In this document: in pieces, positions 22,457-31,359 of the stretch | Layout: every line of letters begins with the position of its first letter | Position numbering within the stretch: the stretch's first letter is position 1 | Assembly (NCBI GenBank): GCA_052034625.1 | Contig: JBPOII010000009.1 | Location: 1 to 64,000 of the forward strand | Direction of reading: 5' to 3' | Source of the DNA: JAVBLP01 sp052034625 | GTDB lineage: Bacteria > Elusimicrobiota > Endomicrobiia > Endomicrobiales > Endomicrobiaceae | DNA: 64,000 nucleotides | Notes under the pieces: generated by a model | Seen by the model: only the letters and a program-made list of their open reading frames with translations | The model's database searches: none | What the model was told of the DNA's origin: nothing | Made by a program: the position numbers and the translations under genes

Positions 22457-23449
22457 TTACTTCCCGTAAACCTTCTTCATATCTTCAAGCGTCATAGGTT
22501 TATAGTCGCCAGCATGCCCTGCTGTTCCAAAATCTTTCATCTTAGAAACTATTAGATCTTTCAGAGCTGTTCTCGCAGGACCAAGATAATCTCTTGGGTC
22601 AAACTTTTCGGGAGTTTCAACAAAGACCTTTCTTATAGCAGCAGTCATCACAAGCCTTCCGTCAGTATCGACATTTATCTTTGATACGCCGAGTTTTATC
22701 GCTTCCTGAAGATTTGACATAGGAACACCGGTAGCTCCGGGCATTTTTCCGCCGTATTTATTAACATCGTCTATAAGATTCTGCGGAACCGAAGAAGCTC
22801 CGTGAAGAACTATAGGAATATCAATCAAGGATCTAATCTCTTTCAAAACATCAAAAGCAAGATTTGCAGCGCCTTTAAATTTATATGCACCGTGAGAAGT
22901 CCCGATAGCGATTGCCAATGAATCCACACCGGTTTCTTCTACGAATTTCTTAGCTTCCTGAGGATCTGTCAAATGTATCTGTCCGGAACCTACACCGTCT
23001 TCAATACCGCCTAAAGTACCAATCTCGGCTTCAACGCTTACGCCTCTGGCATGTGCATATTCTACAACTGATTTAGTAACTTGCACATTATAATCATACG
23101 TAGACGGGGTTTTTCCGTCTTCCATTAAAGAACCGTCTATCATAACTGAGCTGAATCCTAATTCAATAGCTTTTTTCGCTGATTCTAAAGAATTGCCATG
23201 GTCCAAATGCATAGCAACAGGAATTTCAGGATTTTCGAGGACTGCTGCCTTCATCAAATATCCAAGATATGTAAAATTTGAATATTTCAGTGCACCTCTG
23301 CTTGCCTGGATTATTACAGGAGATTTTGTCTCCTGAGCTGCTGCCATAATAGCCTGGATCTGTTCCATGTTGTTTACATTATATGCACCAACACCGTATC
23401 CTTTTTTTAATGCTTCATCTAAAATCTGTTTCGCTGGTACTAAAGCCAT
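22457..23449 (-). CDS. fba: Class II fructose-1,6-bisphosphate aldolase
   Basis: The enzyme cleaves fructose-1,6-bisphosphate to dihydroxyacetone phosphate and glyceraldehyde-3-phosphate in the cytoplasm. At 330 residues it matches the zinc-dependent class II family. MHLDHG holds catalytic D83 and zinc ligand H84, further zinc ligands lie in IGTSHGAYK and VLHGASS, and the phosphate-binding loop includes KINVDTDGRL. The start is supported by GGAGG 8 nt upstream. It lies 31 nt behind accA and is probably cotranscribed with it. Nothing looks degenerate. Confidence 0.96.
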   Translation of the reverse strand: MALVPAKQILDEALKKGYGVGAYNVNNMEQIQAIMAAAQETKSPVIIQASRGALKYSNFTYLGYLMKAAVLENPEIPVAMHLDHGNSLESAKKAIELGFSSVMIDGSLMEDGKTPSTYDYNVQVTKSVVEYAHARGVSVEAEIGTLGGIEDGVGSGQIHLTDPQEAKKFVEETGVDSLAIAIGTSHGAYKFKGAANLAFDVLKEIRSLIDIPIVLHGASSVPQNLIDDVNKYGGKMPGATGVPMSNLQEAIKLGVSKINVDTDGRLVMTAAIRKVFVETPEKFDPRDYLGPARTALKDLIVSKMKDFGTAGHAGDYKPMTLEDMKKVYGK

Positions 23450-23480
23450 TTTTACTTCCTCCTATTTCGATTATATATTA

Positions 23481-24578
23481 TTACTTCTTTGTGTTTTTTT
23501 GATCTTTTATTTTACTGACTATCTTTTTTGCTTTGCTGCGCGGCTTTGCTTCAGTTTTGTCTAAACCATCAATCTCTGTTCTTAGCACAGCCCGGCGTTT
23601 TTTTGATATTTTACTTTCTGCTTCCGGCTCTGTAAATACGCCGATATTCCTGAATTTCATATACCTGTCATTAGATATTTCAAGAGCTGTCATTTTTTCA
23701 TATTCTTTAAGATTCTTATTAAGAGCGGCTTTTATATTTGCGGCTGTTTTTTCAGGATCAAAATGTGCGCCGCCGAGAGGTTCTTTAATTATTTCATCTA
23801 TGACTTTAAGATTTAAAAGATCTTTTGCCGTTATTTTCATTGCCTCGGCAGCTTCTTTTGCTTTCCCGCCGTCTCTGAAAAGTATAGCTGCACAGCCTTC
23901 CGGTGAAATGACGGAATAGTAAGCATTTTCAAGCATAAGCACTTTATTTGATACTCCTATACCAAGAGCTCCGCCTGAACCGCCTTCTCCTATAACAATG
24001 CTTATCACCGGCACTTTCAAGTCTGACATATCTCTTAAGTTTCTGGCTATTGCTTCTGCCTGTCCTCTTTCTTCAGCTGCAATACCCGGATATGCTCCGG
24101 ATGTATCTATAAATGTTATTATCGGTCTGTTAAATTTTTCGGCAAGCCTCATTATCCTCATGGCTTTCCTATATCCTTCAGGATGTGCCATACCGAAATT
24201 CCTGTCCATATTTTCCTGAAGAGTTCTCCCCTTCTGATGTCCTATAACGGCAACAGGAGTATCGTCAAGCAAAGCTATACCGCACAGAAGCGCCTGATCA
24301 TCACCATATGCTCTGTCTCCGTGCAGTTCAACAAAACCGTCAAAAATCATTTTTATATAATCAGCCGAATAAGGCCTTGAAGGATGGCGGGCTATCTGTA
24401 TTCTCTGCCATGGTGTAAGCGAACCGTAAATTTTCTGCCTTAGAAGATCTCTTTTCTTTTCAAGATCTGCAATCTGTTCAGAAAAATCTATACCGCCCTC
24501 ACTTGAAGAATCCTTTAAATTTTCAATCTTTTTCTCAACTTCAGCGATAGGCTGCTCAAAATCAAAAGATCTATCCAT
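23481..24578 (-). CDS. accA: Acetyl-CoA carboxylase carboxyltransferase subunit alpha
   Basis: This is the alpha half of the carboxyltransferase that makes malonyl-CoA for fatty acid synthesis. The order is typical: an N-terminal helical segment (FEQPIAEVEKKIENLK), SRPYSADYI, the crotonase-like core with FIDTSGAYPG and GEGGSGGALGIG, then the EGCAAILFRD segment. At 365 residues it exceeds the usual length of about 320 because of a basic C-terminal tail of about 45 residues, rich in Lys and Arg. The tail could be disordered. No accD is in the window. It sits between an outer-membrane barrel gene and fba with short gaps, in one run from the promoter at 25350-25378. Confidence 0.95.
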   Translation of the reverse strand: MDRSFDFEQPIAEVEKKIENLKDSSSEGGIDFSEQIADLEKKRDLLRQKIYGSLTPWQRIQIARHPSRPYSADYIKMIFDGFVELHGDRAYGDDQALLCGIALLDDTPVAVIGHQKGRTLQENMDRNFGMAHPEGYRKAMRIMRLAEKFNRPIITFIDTSGAYPGIAAEERGQAEAIARNLRDMSDLKVPVISIVIGEGGSGGALGIGVSNKVLMLENAYYSVISPEGCAAILFRDGGKAKEAAEAMKITAKDLLNLKVIDEIIKEPLGGAHFDPEKTAANIKAALNKNLKEYEKMTALEISNDRYMKFRNIGVFTEPEAESKISKKRRAVLRTEIDGLDKTEAKPRSKAKKIVSKIKDQKNTKK

Positions 24579-24595
24579 TCTATAATATATCCTCT

Positions 24596-25309
24596 TTAGA
24601 ATTTTCCTGTATAACTTATTTTAAAGACCCTTTCATTTGGAACTTTATCAGGGCTATCTTTTCCCCAGCAATCTCTCATCATAAAATCAAGATCTATAGC
24701 ATCTGTTAGATTGAATCTTAAACCGGCATTAATCCTTGCTTCTGGGAAATAACCGATATTGTCATATTCAGCCATAAACTGGACAACTTCTACATAAAGC
24801 GGAATTGTCGCATTGATAAAACCGCGAACTCCCGGCTTTGAGAAATTATTCATATTTACCCCCAAGTCAAACGTAAGCCCTTCAAGGAATAACTCTCTGC
24901 CGATAACAACATATAAACCTTTGCCTCTCTGGAGATAATCTGAATCAGGATCATAATCAGGATTCCAAAAATATCCCTGACCGTCAAAGCCTAAAGCTAT
25001 TCCGGGCCATTTCATATTCCCTTCATATAATCTGAATTTTACGGATAAAGCGGGGACAGCCATTTCTATCTGATCATTTCCTATAAACCTGTCAAGCTCC
25101 CAAGATACACCGATATTAAAAAACTTAAAAACACCGAAATCCAATCTTGTATGGACTCCGCCATATCCAAACATTCTAAAACTGACATCATAACTGCCGT
25201 AATTAAGAATATTGGTCGTTGGTGTATCCATAACATACATTTTGCTTGCATGTGCCGCAGACACTATCATAAAAACCGCAATAAATGAAAATATTATTTT
25301 TTTAATCAA
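24596..25309 (-). CDS. Putative outer-membrane beta-barrel protein
   Basis: A signal peptide (1-21, ending AHAS) precedes about 215 residues of alternating hydrophobic and aromatic strands that finish with F (FKISYTGKF), as expected for an outer-membrane barrel. The YGSYDVSFRMFGYGGVHTRLDFGVF opening recalls YjbH-like or DUF-type small barrels. I cannot assign a specific family. The start is TTG 25309, with AGGAG 8 nt upstream. It is the first gene of the run with accA and fba. Confidence 0.65.
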   Translation of the reverse strand: MIKKIIFSFIAVFMIVSAAHASKMYVMDTPTTNILNYGSYDVSFRMFGYGGVHTRLDFGVFKFFNIGVSWELDRFIGNDQIEMAVPALSVKFRLYEGNMKWPGIALGFDGQGYFWNPDYDPDSDYLQRGKGLYVVIGRELFLEGLTFDLGVNMNNFSKPGVRGFINATIPLYVEVVQFMAEYDNIGYFPEARINAGLRFNLTDAIDLDFMMRDCWGKDSPDKVPNERVFKISYTGKF

Positions 25310-25349
25310 TTTATAAACTCCTATAAATTTATATAAACATATTATAATA

Positions 25350-25378
25350 ATTGTATAATTTTACAAAAAACAAGTCAA
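25350..25378 (-). promoter_or_regulatory. Sigma-70 promoter for the barrel-accA-fba run
   Basis: TTGACT (25373-25378) and TACAAT (25350-25355) are 17 nt apart on the minus strand, each one base from consensus. The leader would be about 34 nt. Confidence 0.7.
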
Positions 25379-25392
25379 TTTACATCTTTTAT

Positions 25393-26043
25393 TTATTTTT
25401 CGATTCTTTTTACATTTTTATTTTCCGTAATAGTCACCAATAAAGACGAATTGTATATAGAGCCTACAGTAACCAAATCTTCATATAGCGGAACTTTTGA
25501 ACCGTAAACTTCTTTTATTTTCTGTTTTACTGTTTCATCAGCAAGGTCAAAATCGGCAAGAGTTTGAAGTCCGCAAAGCTCAATAGCAAGAGCTCTTTGA
25601 TAAATCTTCCAGACAAGTTCTGAAGGATAAAAGCTTTTATCTGACCATTCATACAAAGAATCATAAGCCTTTCCCATAAAATCCTTAGAGAGCTCTTTCA
25701 TTATTTCAATATTTTCTTTTGTAAAATAAATCTCTGAATCTTGTATGCGCTTTACAATATAATATTCGTCCTGTCCATCCTTTATCCATCCGGATATAGG
25801 TGTCAATTGTACAGGCTGAACAGCTTCAAGCACATACCATTTACCATTTTTATAATAAAGAATACCGATATTATTATATTCCTGTTTTGAAATAACGGTA
25901 AGAAACTCCTGACCTTTATTTTTTTTATTTTGGAATATTAAATCGCCTTCTTGAAATAAAGAAGTGTCTGTATTACCTCTGCATCCGCATATAAAAAGAA
26001 AAAGCACAGAAATCGTGCTTATCTTAATCTTTCTTAATCTCAT
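25393..26043 (-). CDS. YiiX-like permuted papain-fold lipoprotein lacking catalytic Cys and His
   Basis: The lipobox ends in ICGC, with C21 the likely lipidated residue. The body follows the YiiX/YebB pattern closely: GDLIFQN, GKWYVLEAVQPVQLTPISGWI, YYIVKR, MGKAYDSLYEWSD, SELVWKIYQRA and LADFDL. In that family the active His sits in a Y-T-H-x-G-I segment and the Cys in YCSELV. Here those positions read Y-N-N-I-G-I (N58) and Y-P-S-E-L-V (P140); I checked both codons (AAT and CCT). The protein is therefore probably a pseudoenzyme. It overlaps aroK by 20 nt and is the last gene of the aro run. Confidence 0.8.
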   Translation of the reverse strand: MRLRKIKISTISVLFLFICGCRGNTDTSLFQEGDLIFQNKKNKGQEFLTVISKQEYNNIGILYYKNGKWYVLEAVQPVQLTPISGWIKDGQDEYYIVKRIQDSEIYFTKENIEIMKELSKDFMGKAYDSLYEWSDKSFYPSELVWKIYQRALAIELCGLQTLADFDLADETVKQKIKEVYGSKVPLYEDLVTVGSIYNSSLLVTITENKNVKRIEK

Positions 26044-26569
26044 TGTGTTTACCTTTCTCTAAAAGTTTTACGATAGAACTGTCACTCAATATTTTATCGG
26101 CAACCTGTTTTACGGATAAGTTATCTGTATCAAAAGCAAAATCACAATTCATATAAGCTTCTTTTCTTTCAGAGAGCAGTTTTTTTATTTGCACCATTTG
26201 ATCTCCGCATTTAAGCAAAGGACGGCAAGCATCGCCTTTTATCCTTTCAAATATCTGCTCCGGAGAAGCAAAAAGATTTATTATAATTCCGCTTTTTGCA
26301 AGATTTTCAATGTTTTTAACATTTAGAACAACACCGCCGCCGCAAGATATTACCACGGAATCTTTTTCGGAAAGAGCCTCAACAGCTTCTGCTTCCATTT
26401 GTCTAAATACTTCTTCACCTAATTCGCCAAATATACTGCTTATGCTCATCTGTGCATTTTCTTCAATAAAAGCATCAGTATCATAAAAAGAAAAACCCAG
26501 TCTTTCCGCCACTTCTTTGCCGACAGCACTTTTTCCGGTGCCCATAAACCCCGTAAAAACAAGATTCAT
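26024..26569 (-). CDS. aroK: Shikimate kinase
   Basis: The enzyme phosphorylates shikimate with ATP in the aromatic amino acid pathway. The Walker A motif GFMGTGKS spans 7-14, DTD lies at 30-32 (the Mg and shikimate-contacting segment), the CGGG turn at about 76-79 binds shikimate, and the lid RPLL follows. The length of 181 residues is normal. Its ATG shares one base with the aroC stop (TAATG), so translation is coupled to aroC. It follows the previous pathway gene tightly. Confidence 0.95.
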   Translation of the reverse strand: MNLVFTGFMGTGKSAVGKEVAERLGFSFYDTDAFIEENAQMSISSIFGELGEEVFRQMEAEAVEALSEKDSVVISCGGGVVLNVKNIENLAKSGIIINLFASPEQIFERIKGDACRPLLKCGDQMVQIKKLLSERKEAYMNCDFAFDTDNLSVKQVADKILSDSSIVKLLEKGKHNEIKKD

Positions 26570-27729
26570 TATATTGCCTTCACGCGTTTCATATAAGTTT
26601 CAAGGCTCTTTTTCATATCTTCCAAGCTGTCTCCGCCGAATTTTTCTTTAAATGCTCTTGCTATTTCAAAAGCTACAGCGGCTTCGGCAACTATCCCGGC
26701 AGCAGGCACGGCGCATATATCGCTTCTTACAGCTTCCGCTTTTTGTGTTTTTTTCGTATTGATATTTACGGAGCGCAGCGGTTTTGCGAGAGAAGGTATA
26801 GCTTTCATAGTACAGGTAATCTTAATATCCTCACCATTGCTCATTCCGCCCTCTATGCCGCCAGCCCTATTAGTTTTCCTATAAAAAGATTTTTTAGCAC
26901 TATAAAAAATCTCATCGTGTGAATCAGAACCCGGAAGTGCGGCAAGTTTTGCACCGCTGCCGAACTCAACTGATTTTATAGCTTGTATAGACATTAAACT
27001 TTGGGCAAGCCTTCCGTCAAGTTTCAGGTCCCACTGCGTATGGCTGCCAAGACCCGGCGGGACATTTTCCGCTATGACGACCACTTTTCCGCCTAATGTA
27101 TCTCCCTTGGAAGCTGTAGTTTTTATAAGCTGTATCATCTTTTTGCTTGCGACAGCATCAGGACATCTTACATAAGACATTTCCGTATCATGCCAAATCC
27201 TGTCTTTTGGGATGGAATTGATATTCCCTATTATTTTTCCTATCTGTAAAGTATAAGAAAATATATTTATGCCGAATTCTTTTAAAAGTTCTTTACAAAC
27301 CGCTCCTGCTGCAACTCTGCCTGATGTCTCTCTTGCAGAAGCTCTTTCAAGAATATCCCTGAAATCACTGACCCCGTACTTCATAAGTCCGGCAAGATCG
27401 GCATGTCCCGGACGGGGTTTCGCAAGGCTCTTACCGTCAAGATCAACCGATATCGGAGACATAATACTCTGCCAATTTTCCCAATCTTTATTTTGAATAT
27501 ATAATGCTATGGGAGACCCCAGGGATCTCGCATGCCTCATTCCGGAAAGTATCTTTACATTATCCGTTTCTATCTTCATTCTCTGTCCCCTGCCATAGCC
27601 TTTCTGTCTTCTGGCAAGTTCAACATCTATGTCTTCAGAGTTAATTGTCAGCCCCGCAGGAATACCTTCAAGTATTACCATAATACCGCGGCCGTGCGAT
27701 TCTCCCGCCGTTGTAAACCTAATCATCAT
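26569..27729 (-). CDS. aroC: Chorismate synthase
   Basis: The enzyme converts 5-enolpyruvylshikimate-3-phosphate to chorismate using reduced FMN. The N-terminus is characteristic (TTAGESHG), followed by RRQKGYGRGQRM, PRPGHADLAG, RASARETSGRVAAGA and the C-terminal segment GGIEGGMSNGEDI. The length of 386 residues is typical. Two adjacent ATG codons follow GGAG; 27729 or 27726 could be the true start. It begins a compact trio with aroK and the YiiX-like lipoprotein. Confidence 0.96.
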   Translation of the reverse strand: MMIRFTTAGESHGRGIMVILEGIPAGLTINSEDIDVELARRQKGYGRGQRMKIETDNVKILSGMRHARSLGSPIALYIQNKDWENWQSIMSPISVDLDGKSLAKPRPGHADLAGLMKYGVSDFRDILERASARETSGRVAAGAVCKELLKEFGINIFSYTLQIGKIIGNINSIPKDRIWHDTEMSYVRCPDAVASKKMIQLIKTTASKGDTLGGKVVVIAENVPPGLGSHTQWDLKLDGRLAQSLMSIQAIKSVEFGSGAKLAALPGSDSHDEIFYSAKKSFYRKTNRAGGIEGGMSNGEDIKITCTMKAIPSLAKPLRSVNINTKKTQKAEAVRSDICAVPAAGIVAEAAVAFEIARAFKEKFGGDSLEDMKKSLETYMKRVKAI

Positions 27730-27790
27730 AATCTCCTAATATATACTTTCTATATTATATTTAATTTTTACAGCTTTATTCAAACCGGGT

Positions 27791-29164
27791 TCATTCTCTC
27801 AGCACTTTTACTGCCGAATCAACAGTATCCGCACCGAATATCTTTATGTTTCCTTTATAAGAAAGATTTTTTATATTGCCTTTGGGGATAACGGCTTTTT
27901 TAAAGCCCAGCTTTTCGGCTTCAGCAAGCCTTTCGGCAGAAAGTGCTACGGAACGCACCTCACCTGCAAGACCTACTTCGCCAAAAACTACCGTATCCTT
28001 AGGACATATAAAACCTGAATTTGCCGAGACTATAGCACAGGCAGCCGCAAGATCTGCCGCTGTTTCTTTTATTTTTACGCCGCCTGCAATATTTACAAAA
28101 ACATCTTGCATTTCAAGCGGAAGGTCCAATCTTTTTTCAAGAACGGCTATCAAAATAGTTACGCGGTTTGCATCATAACCGGAAACCATTCTTCTGGGTA
28201 AACCGAAATTAGTCCTTGCGGCAAGAGCCTGAACTTCAAGAAGTATAGGCCTTGTTCCCTCCATAGAAACCGTTACCGTATTTCCCGGAGCATTAATGCT
28301 TCTTTCGCCAAGAAAAATAAGAGAAGGATTTGAAACTTCCTTAAGACCGGAAGCATTCATTTCAAATATACCTATCTCGCTTGTCGGACCGAAACGATTT
28401 TTATAAGCTCTAAGAATACGAAATATTTGTTGTCTCTCATTTTCAAAATATAAAACTGTGTCAACTATATGCTCAAGAACTCTTGGTCCGGCAAGGTCGC
28501 CATCTTTTGTAACATGTCCTAAAAGAAAAACTGTAATGTTTTTTGATTTTGCAATACGCAAAAGCTCGGCCGCTGTTTCCCTTACCTGTGCCACAGTACC
28601 CGGTGCGCTTGAAAGTTCCGGATGAAATGTTGTCTGTATAGAATCTATGATAAGGAATTTAGGTTCTATTTTATTTACAGCGTCTATAATGTTTTGGAGA
28701 TTTGTTTCTGAAGCAAGAAAAATATTATCTTTGTTTACTTTAAGCCTGTCTGCCCTTGCTTTTACCTGCGACATGGATTCTTCACCTGAAATATAAAGAA
28801 CCTTTCCATGCGCACTTAAAGCACCGGAAATATGAAGCATAAGTGTTGATTTACCGATTCCCGGGGCGCCGCCCAAAAGTATTAATGAGCCTGGCACAAT
28901 GCCGCCGCCAATCATATTGTCAAACTCTTTTATCTTTGTTACATAACGTTGAAAATCTTTTACGGAAACATCTTTAAGATTTAATACTTTTGAAGAAAAA
29001 CCGGTAAGCTGCCTTGGTAAAGCTGTGCTTTTTTGCGTAGCGGAAAATCTTTCTTCGGTAAAACTGTTCCAGGAAGCACAGCCTGGACACTTTCCGAGCC
29101 ACTGTGCAGATTCATATCCGCACTGCTGGCACAAATATATTGTTTTGGTCTTTTGTTTTTTCAT
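27791..29164 (-). CDS. radA: DNA repair protein RadA
   Basis: A RecA-related branch-migration ATPase. The N-terminal zinc finger has C12, C15, C26 and C29 (CQQCGY, CPGC). Walker A is GGAPGIGKST (K105), followed by the RadA-specific KNRFG segment and the C-terminal Lon-protease-like domain (VNIAGGVKIKETAADLA, FGEVGLAGEVR). The length of 457 residues is normal. Its ATG overlaps the stop of the MlaD-like gene by one base, linking it to the lipid transporter genes. Confidence 0.96.
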   Translation of the reverse strand: MKKQKTKTIYLCQQCGYESAQWLGKCPGCASWNSFTEERFSATQKSTALPRQLTGFSSKVLNLKDVSVKDFQRYVTKIKEFDNMIGGGIVPGSLILLGGAPGIGKSTLMLHISGALSAHGKVLYISGEESMSQVKARADRLKVNKDNIFLASETNLQNIIDAVNKIEPKFLIIDSIQTTFHPELSSAPGTVAQVRETAAELLRIAKSKNITVFLLGHVTKDGDLAGPRVLEHIVDTVLYFENERQQIFRILRAYKNRFGPTSEIGIFEMNASGLKEVSNPSLIFLGERSINAPGNTVTVSMEGTRPILLEVQALAARTNFGLPRRMVSGYDANRVTILIAVLEKRLDLPLEMQDVFVNIAGGVKIKETAADLAAACAIVSANSGFICPKDTVVFGEVGLAGEVRSVALSAERLAEAEKLGFKKAVIPKGNIKNLSYKGNIKIFGADTVDSAVKVLRE

Positions 29165-30507
29165 TATTTTGATGCCACTGCAGCAATGCTCATAATCCCC
29201 AGCAGCGAAGCTATGTCAGTATCTTTGATCTCAAGTTTTATATAAGGGGTAACTGCGGCAGAATATGCTATATCTTCAACCATAACGCCTGCATAAAGCC
29301 ATTTGGTAATGCCAAAACGTGCTCCGAAATTAAATTCAGGAGGTCTGTCTTTTCTGGCAAAGTTAAAAGCTTCAAGATGAGCCTGTAATCTTCTATAAGG
29401 AGCATATATAGGGTCAAAGAAAGAATATCCGACGCCAACCCCTGCTTTGCTGCGAATAACTCCGCCATATATAGAAGCATTTTCCCCTCTAAAACTAAGC
29501 AAAGCCGTAAGTGTATTCATAGTATCTTTTTCAGTTTGATCTTTCACACCGCTGGTATCTGCGACATTTGAGATACCGACATAATAATATCTTTCTTTCC
29601 TCATAGATATTCCTATGCCCAAATCGCTTCTTAACTTTTCATCTTTAATATTATATCTGCCGGCATAATCCCACTCGAGATGAAGTTTGTTGGCTTTATC
29701 ACTAAAACTGTCAATAGCTGTTTTTGCACTCGCAACAGCTTCTTTTGCAGTAATTATAGTTTCTTTAAGTTCCTTTCCTGTTTCTTCATCATTAATAAGC
29801 GTTGCAAGCGTTCCGTCACCTTCACTTATTTTATTAACAAGAATATCGAGTTTAGCAGAAACTTCTTTAATGCTTGCTATTGCACTTCTTATATCATCAC
29901 GGTTTTCCCCTGTAATTTCGGCAAGGTTAAAAGAGAATTGATTAATATTGTCTATAGTTCTTGTAATTTTAGCGTTTTGTGAAGAGATGTTCCTCATAAC
30001 AAGTTTCAAATCAGCCATGGATGCAGAAAGATTATCAATAATATCTTTTATTTTCCCGTCGCTTCCTATAGCAATAAGAGTATTATTAACTTTTTCCATT
30101 ATATTGTTTAGAGATTGTTCAATGGAAGGAGCTTCGCTTACACCTATTGAGGCACCGTCTTTAACCTTAGGATAATTTGAGTCTCCCGGATTTATTTCTA
30201 TGTATTTTGTTCCTATTATACCCATTGAAACTATGCTTGCAGTTGCATTTTCATAGAGAACAACATCTTTATTTATAGCAAGACAGAGATTAGCACGAGA
30301 ATCTTTTAATGAAACGCCTTTCAATACTCCTATATCAACGCCGGCTATTTTCACTTTAGCTTTTTTGGTAAGACCTGAAGCATTCTGAAATAAAGCGTAA
30401 ACTTTATAAGAACGATTAACAGTAAAATTACCAACGGCAATAATCGAAACAATTATGCCAAATAATCCTATCGCTACAAAAAGCCCGAGTTTAATCTGAT
30501 TGTTCAT
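29164..30507 (-). CDS. mlaD: MCE/MlaD-family lipid transport protein
   Basis: An inner-membrane anchor (about 7-28) leads into a single MCE domain (about 33-115: LFQNASGLTKKAKVKIAGVDIGVLKGV, MGIIGTKYIEINPGD). A long helical segment follows (about 130-270), then a C-terminal beta-rich part of about 150 residues that reads like a small barrel (YYYVGISNV, FRGENASIYGGVIRSKAGVGVGYSF). The extended C-terminus makes it 447 residues, far longer than E. coli MlaD, and could bridge toward the outer membrane. It overlaps the ATPase gene by 4 nt. Confidence 0.88.
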   Translation of the reverse strand: MNNQIKLGLFVAIGLFGIIVSIIAVGNFTVNRSYKVYALFQNASGLTKKAKVKIAGVDIGVLKGVSLKDSRANLCLAINKDVVLYENATASIVSMGIIGTKYIEINPGDSNYPKVKDGASIGVSEAPSIEQSLNNIMEKVNNTLIAIGSDGKIKDIIDNLSASMADLKLVMRNISSQNAKITRTIDNINQFSFNLAEITGENRDDIRSAIASIKEVSAKLDILVNKISEGDGTLATLINDEETGKELKETIITAKEAVASAKTAIDSFSDKANKLHLEWDYAGRYNIKDEKLRSDLGIGISMRKERYYYVGISNVADTSGVKDQTEKDTMNTLTALLSFRGENASIYGGVIRSKAGVGVGYSFFDPIYAPYRRLQAHLEAFNFARKDRPPEFNFGARFGITKWLYAGVMVEDIAYSAAVTPYIKLEIKDTDIASLLGIMSIAAVASK

Positions 30508-31274
30508 ATCTCTTCCATATTAAATGTTCTTTCAGTTTCTATAGGACCATGACTTGAACCTTCTATGAACTGCCTTACTACCGCATTATCGGTATTCTTC
30601 GTTTCTTGCGGAGTTCCGGTAAATATAACCTGTCCTTTATGAAGCATTATTATCCTGTCTGCTATTTTATACGCTGACTTCATATCATGCGTTACTACTA
30701 TCGAAGTAATTTTAAGATGCTTTCTCAAATTTATTATCAGATCGCTTATCACATCGGACATTATCGGGTCAAGACCCGTCGTCGGTTCGTCATAAAAAAT
30801 ATATTCCGGCTGATAGGCTATTGCCCTTGCAAGTGCTACTCTTTTTTTCATACCGCCGGAAAGCTGTGAAGGCTTAAGTTCTTCCACATTTTTTAAACCC
30901 ACCATTCCAAGACATTGCGTTACTCTTTGTTTTATTTCATCCTCACCTATTTTTGTGAGCGTCCTAAGTCCGAAAGCTACATTATCTTCTATAGTGAGCG
31001 AATCAAAAAGTGCAGCTTCTTGAAAAACATAACCCATTTTTTTTCTTGAATTTTGAAGTTCTTCCTCAGAACATTTTGTTATTTCAAGATCATCAACGAA
31101 TATAGAACCCGCTGTTGGTTTAACAAGACCTGCTATTTGTTTCAGCAGTATGCTCTTGCCGGTACCGGAAGAACCTATTATTACAAGTGTTTCCCCATCA
31201 CGGACTTCAAAACTAACGCCGCAAAGCACACGTTTTTTGCCAAAAGATTTTTCAATATTTTCTACCTTTATCAT
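30504..31274 (-). CDS. mlaF: Mla-type ABC transporter ATP-binding protein
   Basis: The ATPase of the phospholipid transport complex. Walker A GSSGTGKS spans 34-41, the Q-loop is in GYVFQEAALFDSL, the signature is LSGGMKKR, and Walker B is YIFYDEPTTGLDP with the H-loop in VVTHDM. The C-terminus extends about 20 residues past the usual end. The neighbouring MlaE-like permease and MCE protein define the system. Gap to mlaE is 85 nt; overlap with mlaD is 4 nt. Confidence 0.94.
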   Translation of the reverse strand: MIKVENIEKSFGKKRVLCGVSFEVRDGETLVIIGSSGTGKSILLKQIAGLVKPTAGSIFVDDLEITKCSEEELQNSRKKMGYVFQEAALFDSLTIEDNVAFGLRTLTKIGEDEIKQRVTQCLGMVGLKNVEELKPSQLSGGMKKRVALARAIAYQPEYIFYDEPTTGLDPIMSDVISDLIINLRKHLKITSIVVTHDMKSAYKIADRIIMLHKGQVIFTGTPQETKNTDNAVVRQFIEGSSHGPIETERTFNMEEI

Positions 31275-31359
31275 CCGCTAATTCCGTATATTTTATAATT
31301 TTCTAAAGATTTTTCCAAACTTTCCATTATAAATTCAAATAATTCTTATAGCTTTTTTC

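Noticed and set aside
25620..25880. Sequencing error as the reason for missing Cys and His in the YiiX-like protein
   Set aside because: Cys to Pro (TGT or TGC to CCT) needs at least two changes, His to Asn is at a separate site, and the frame is otherwise intact. Raw reads would still be needed to be certain.
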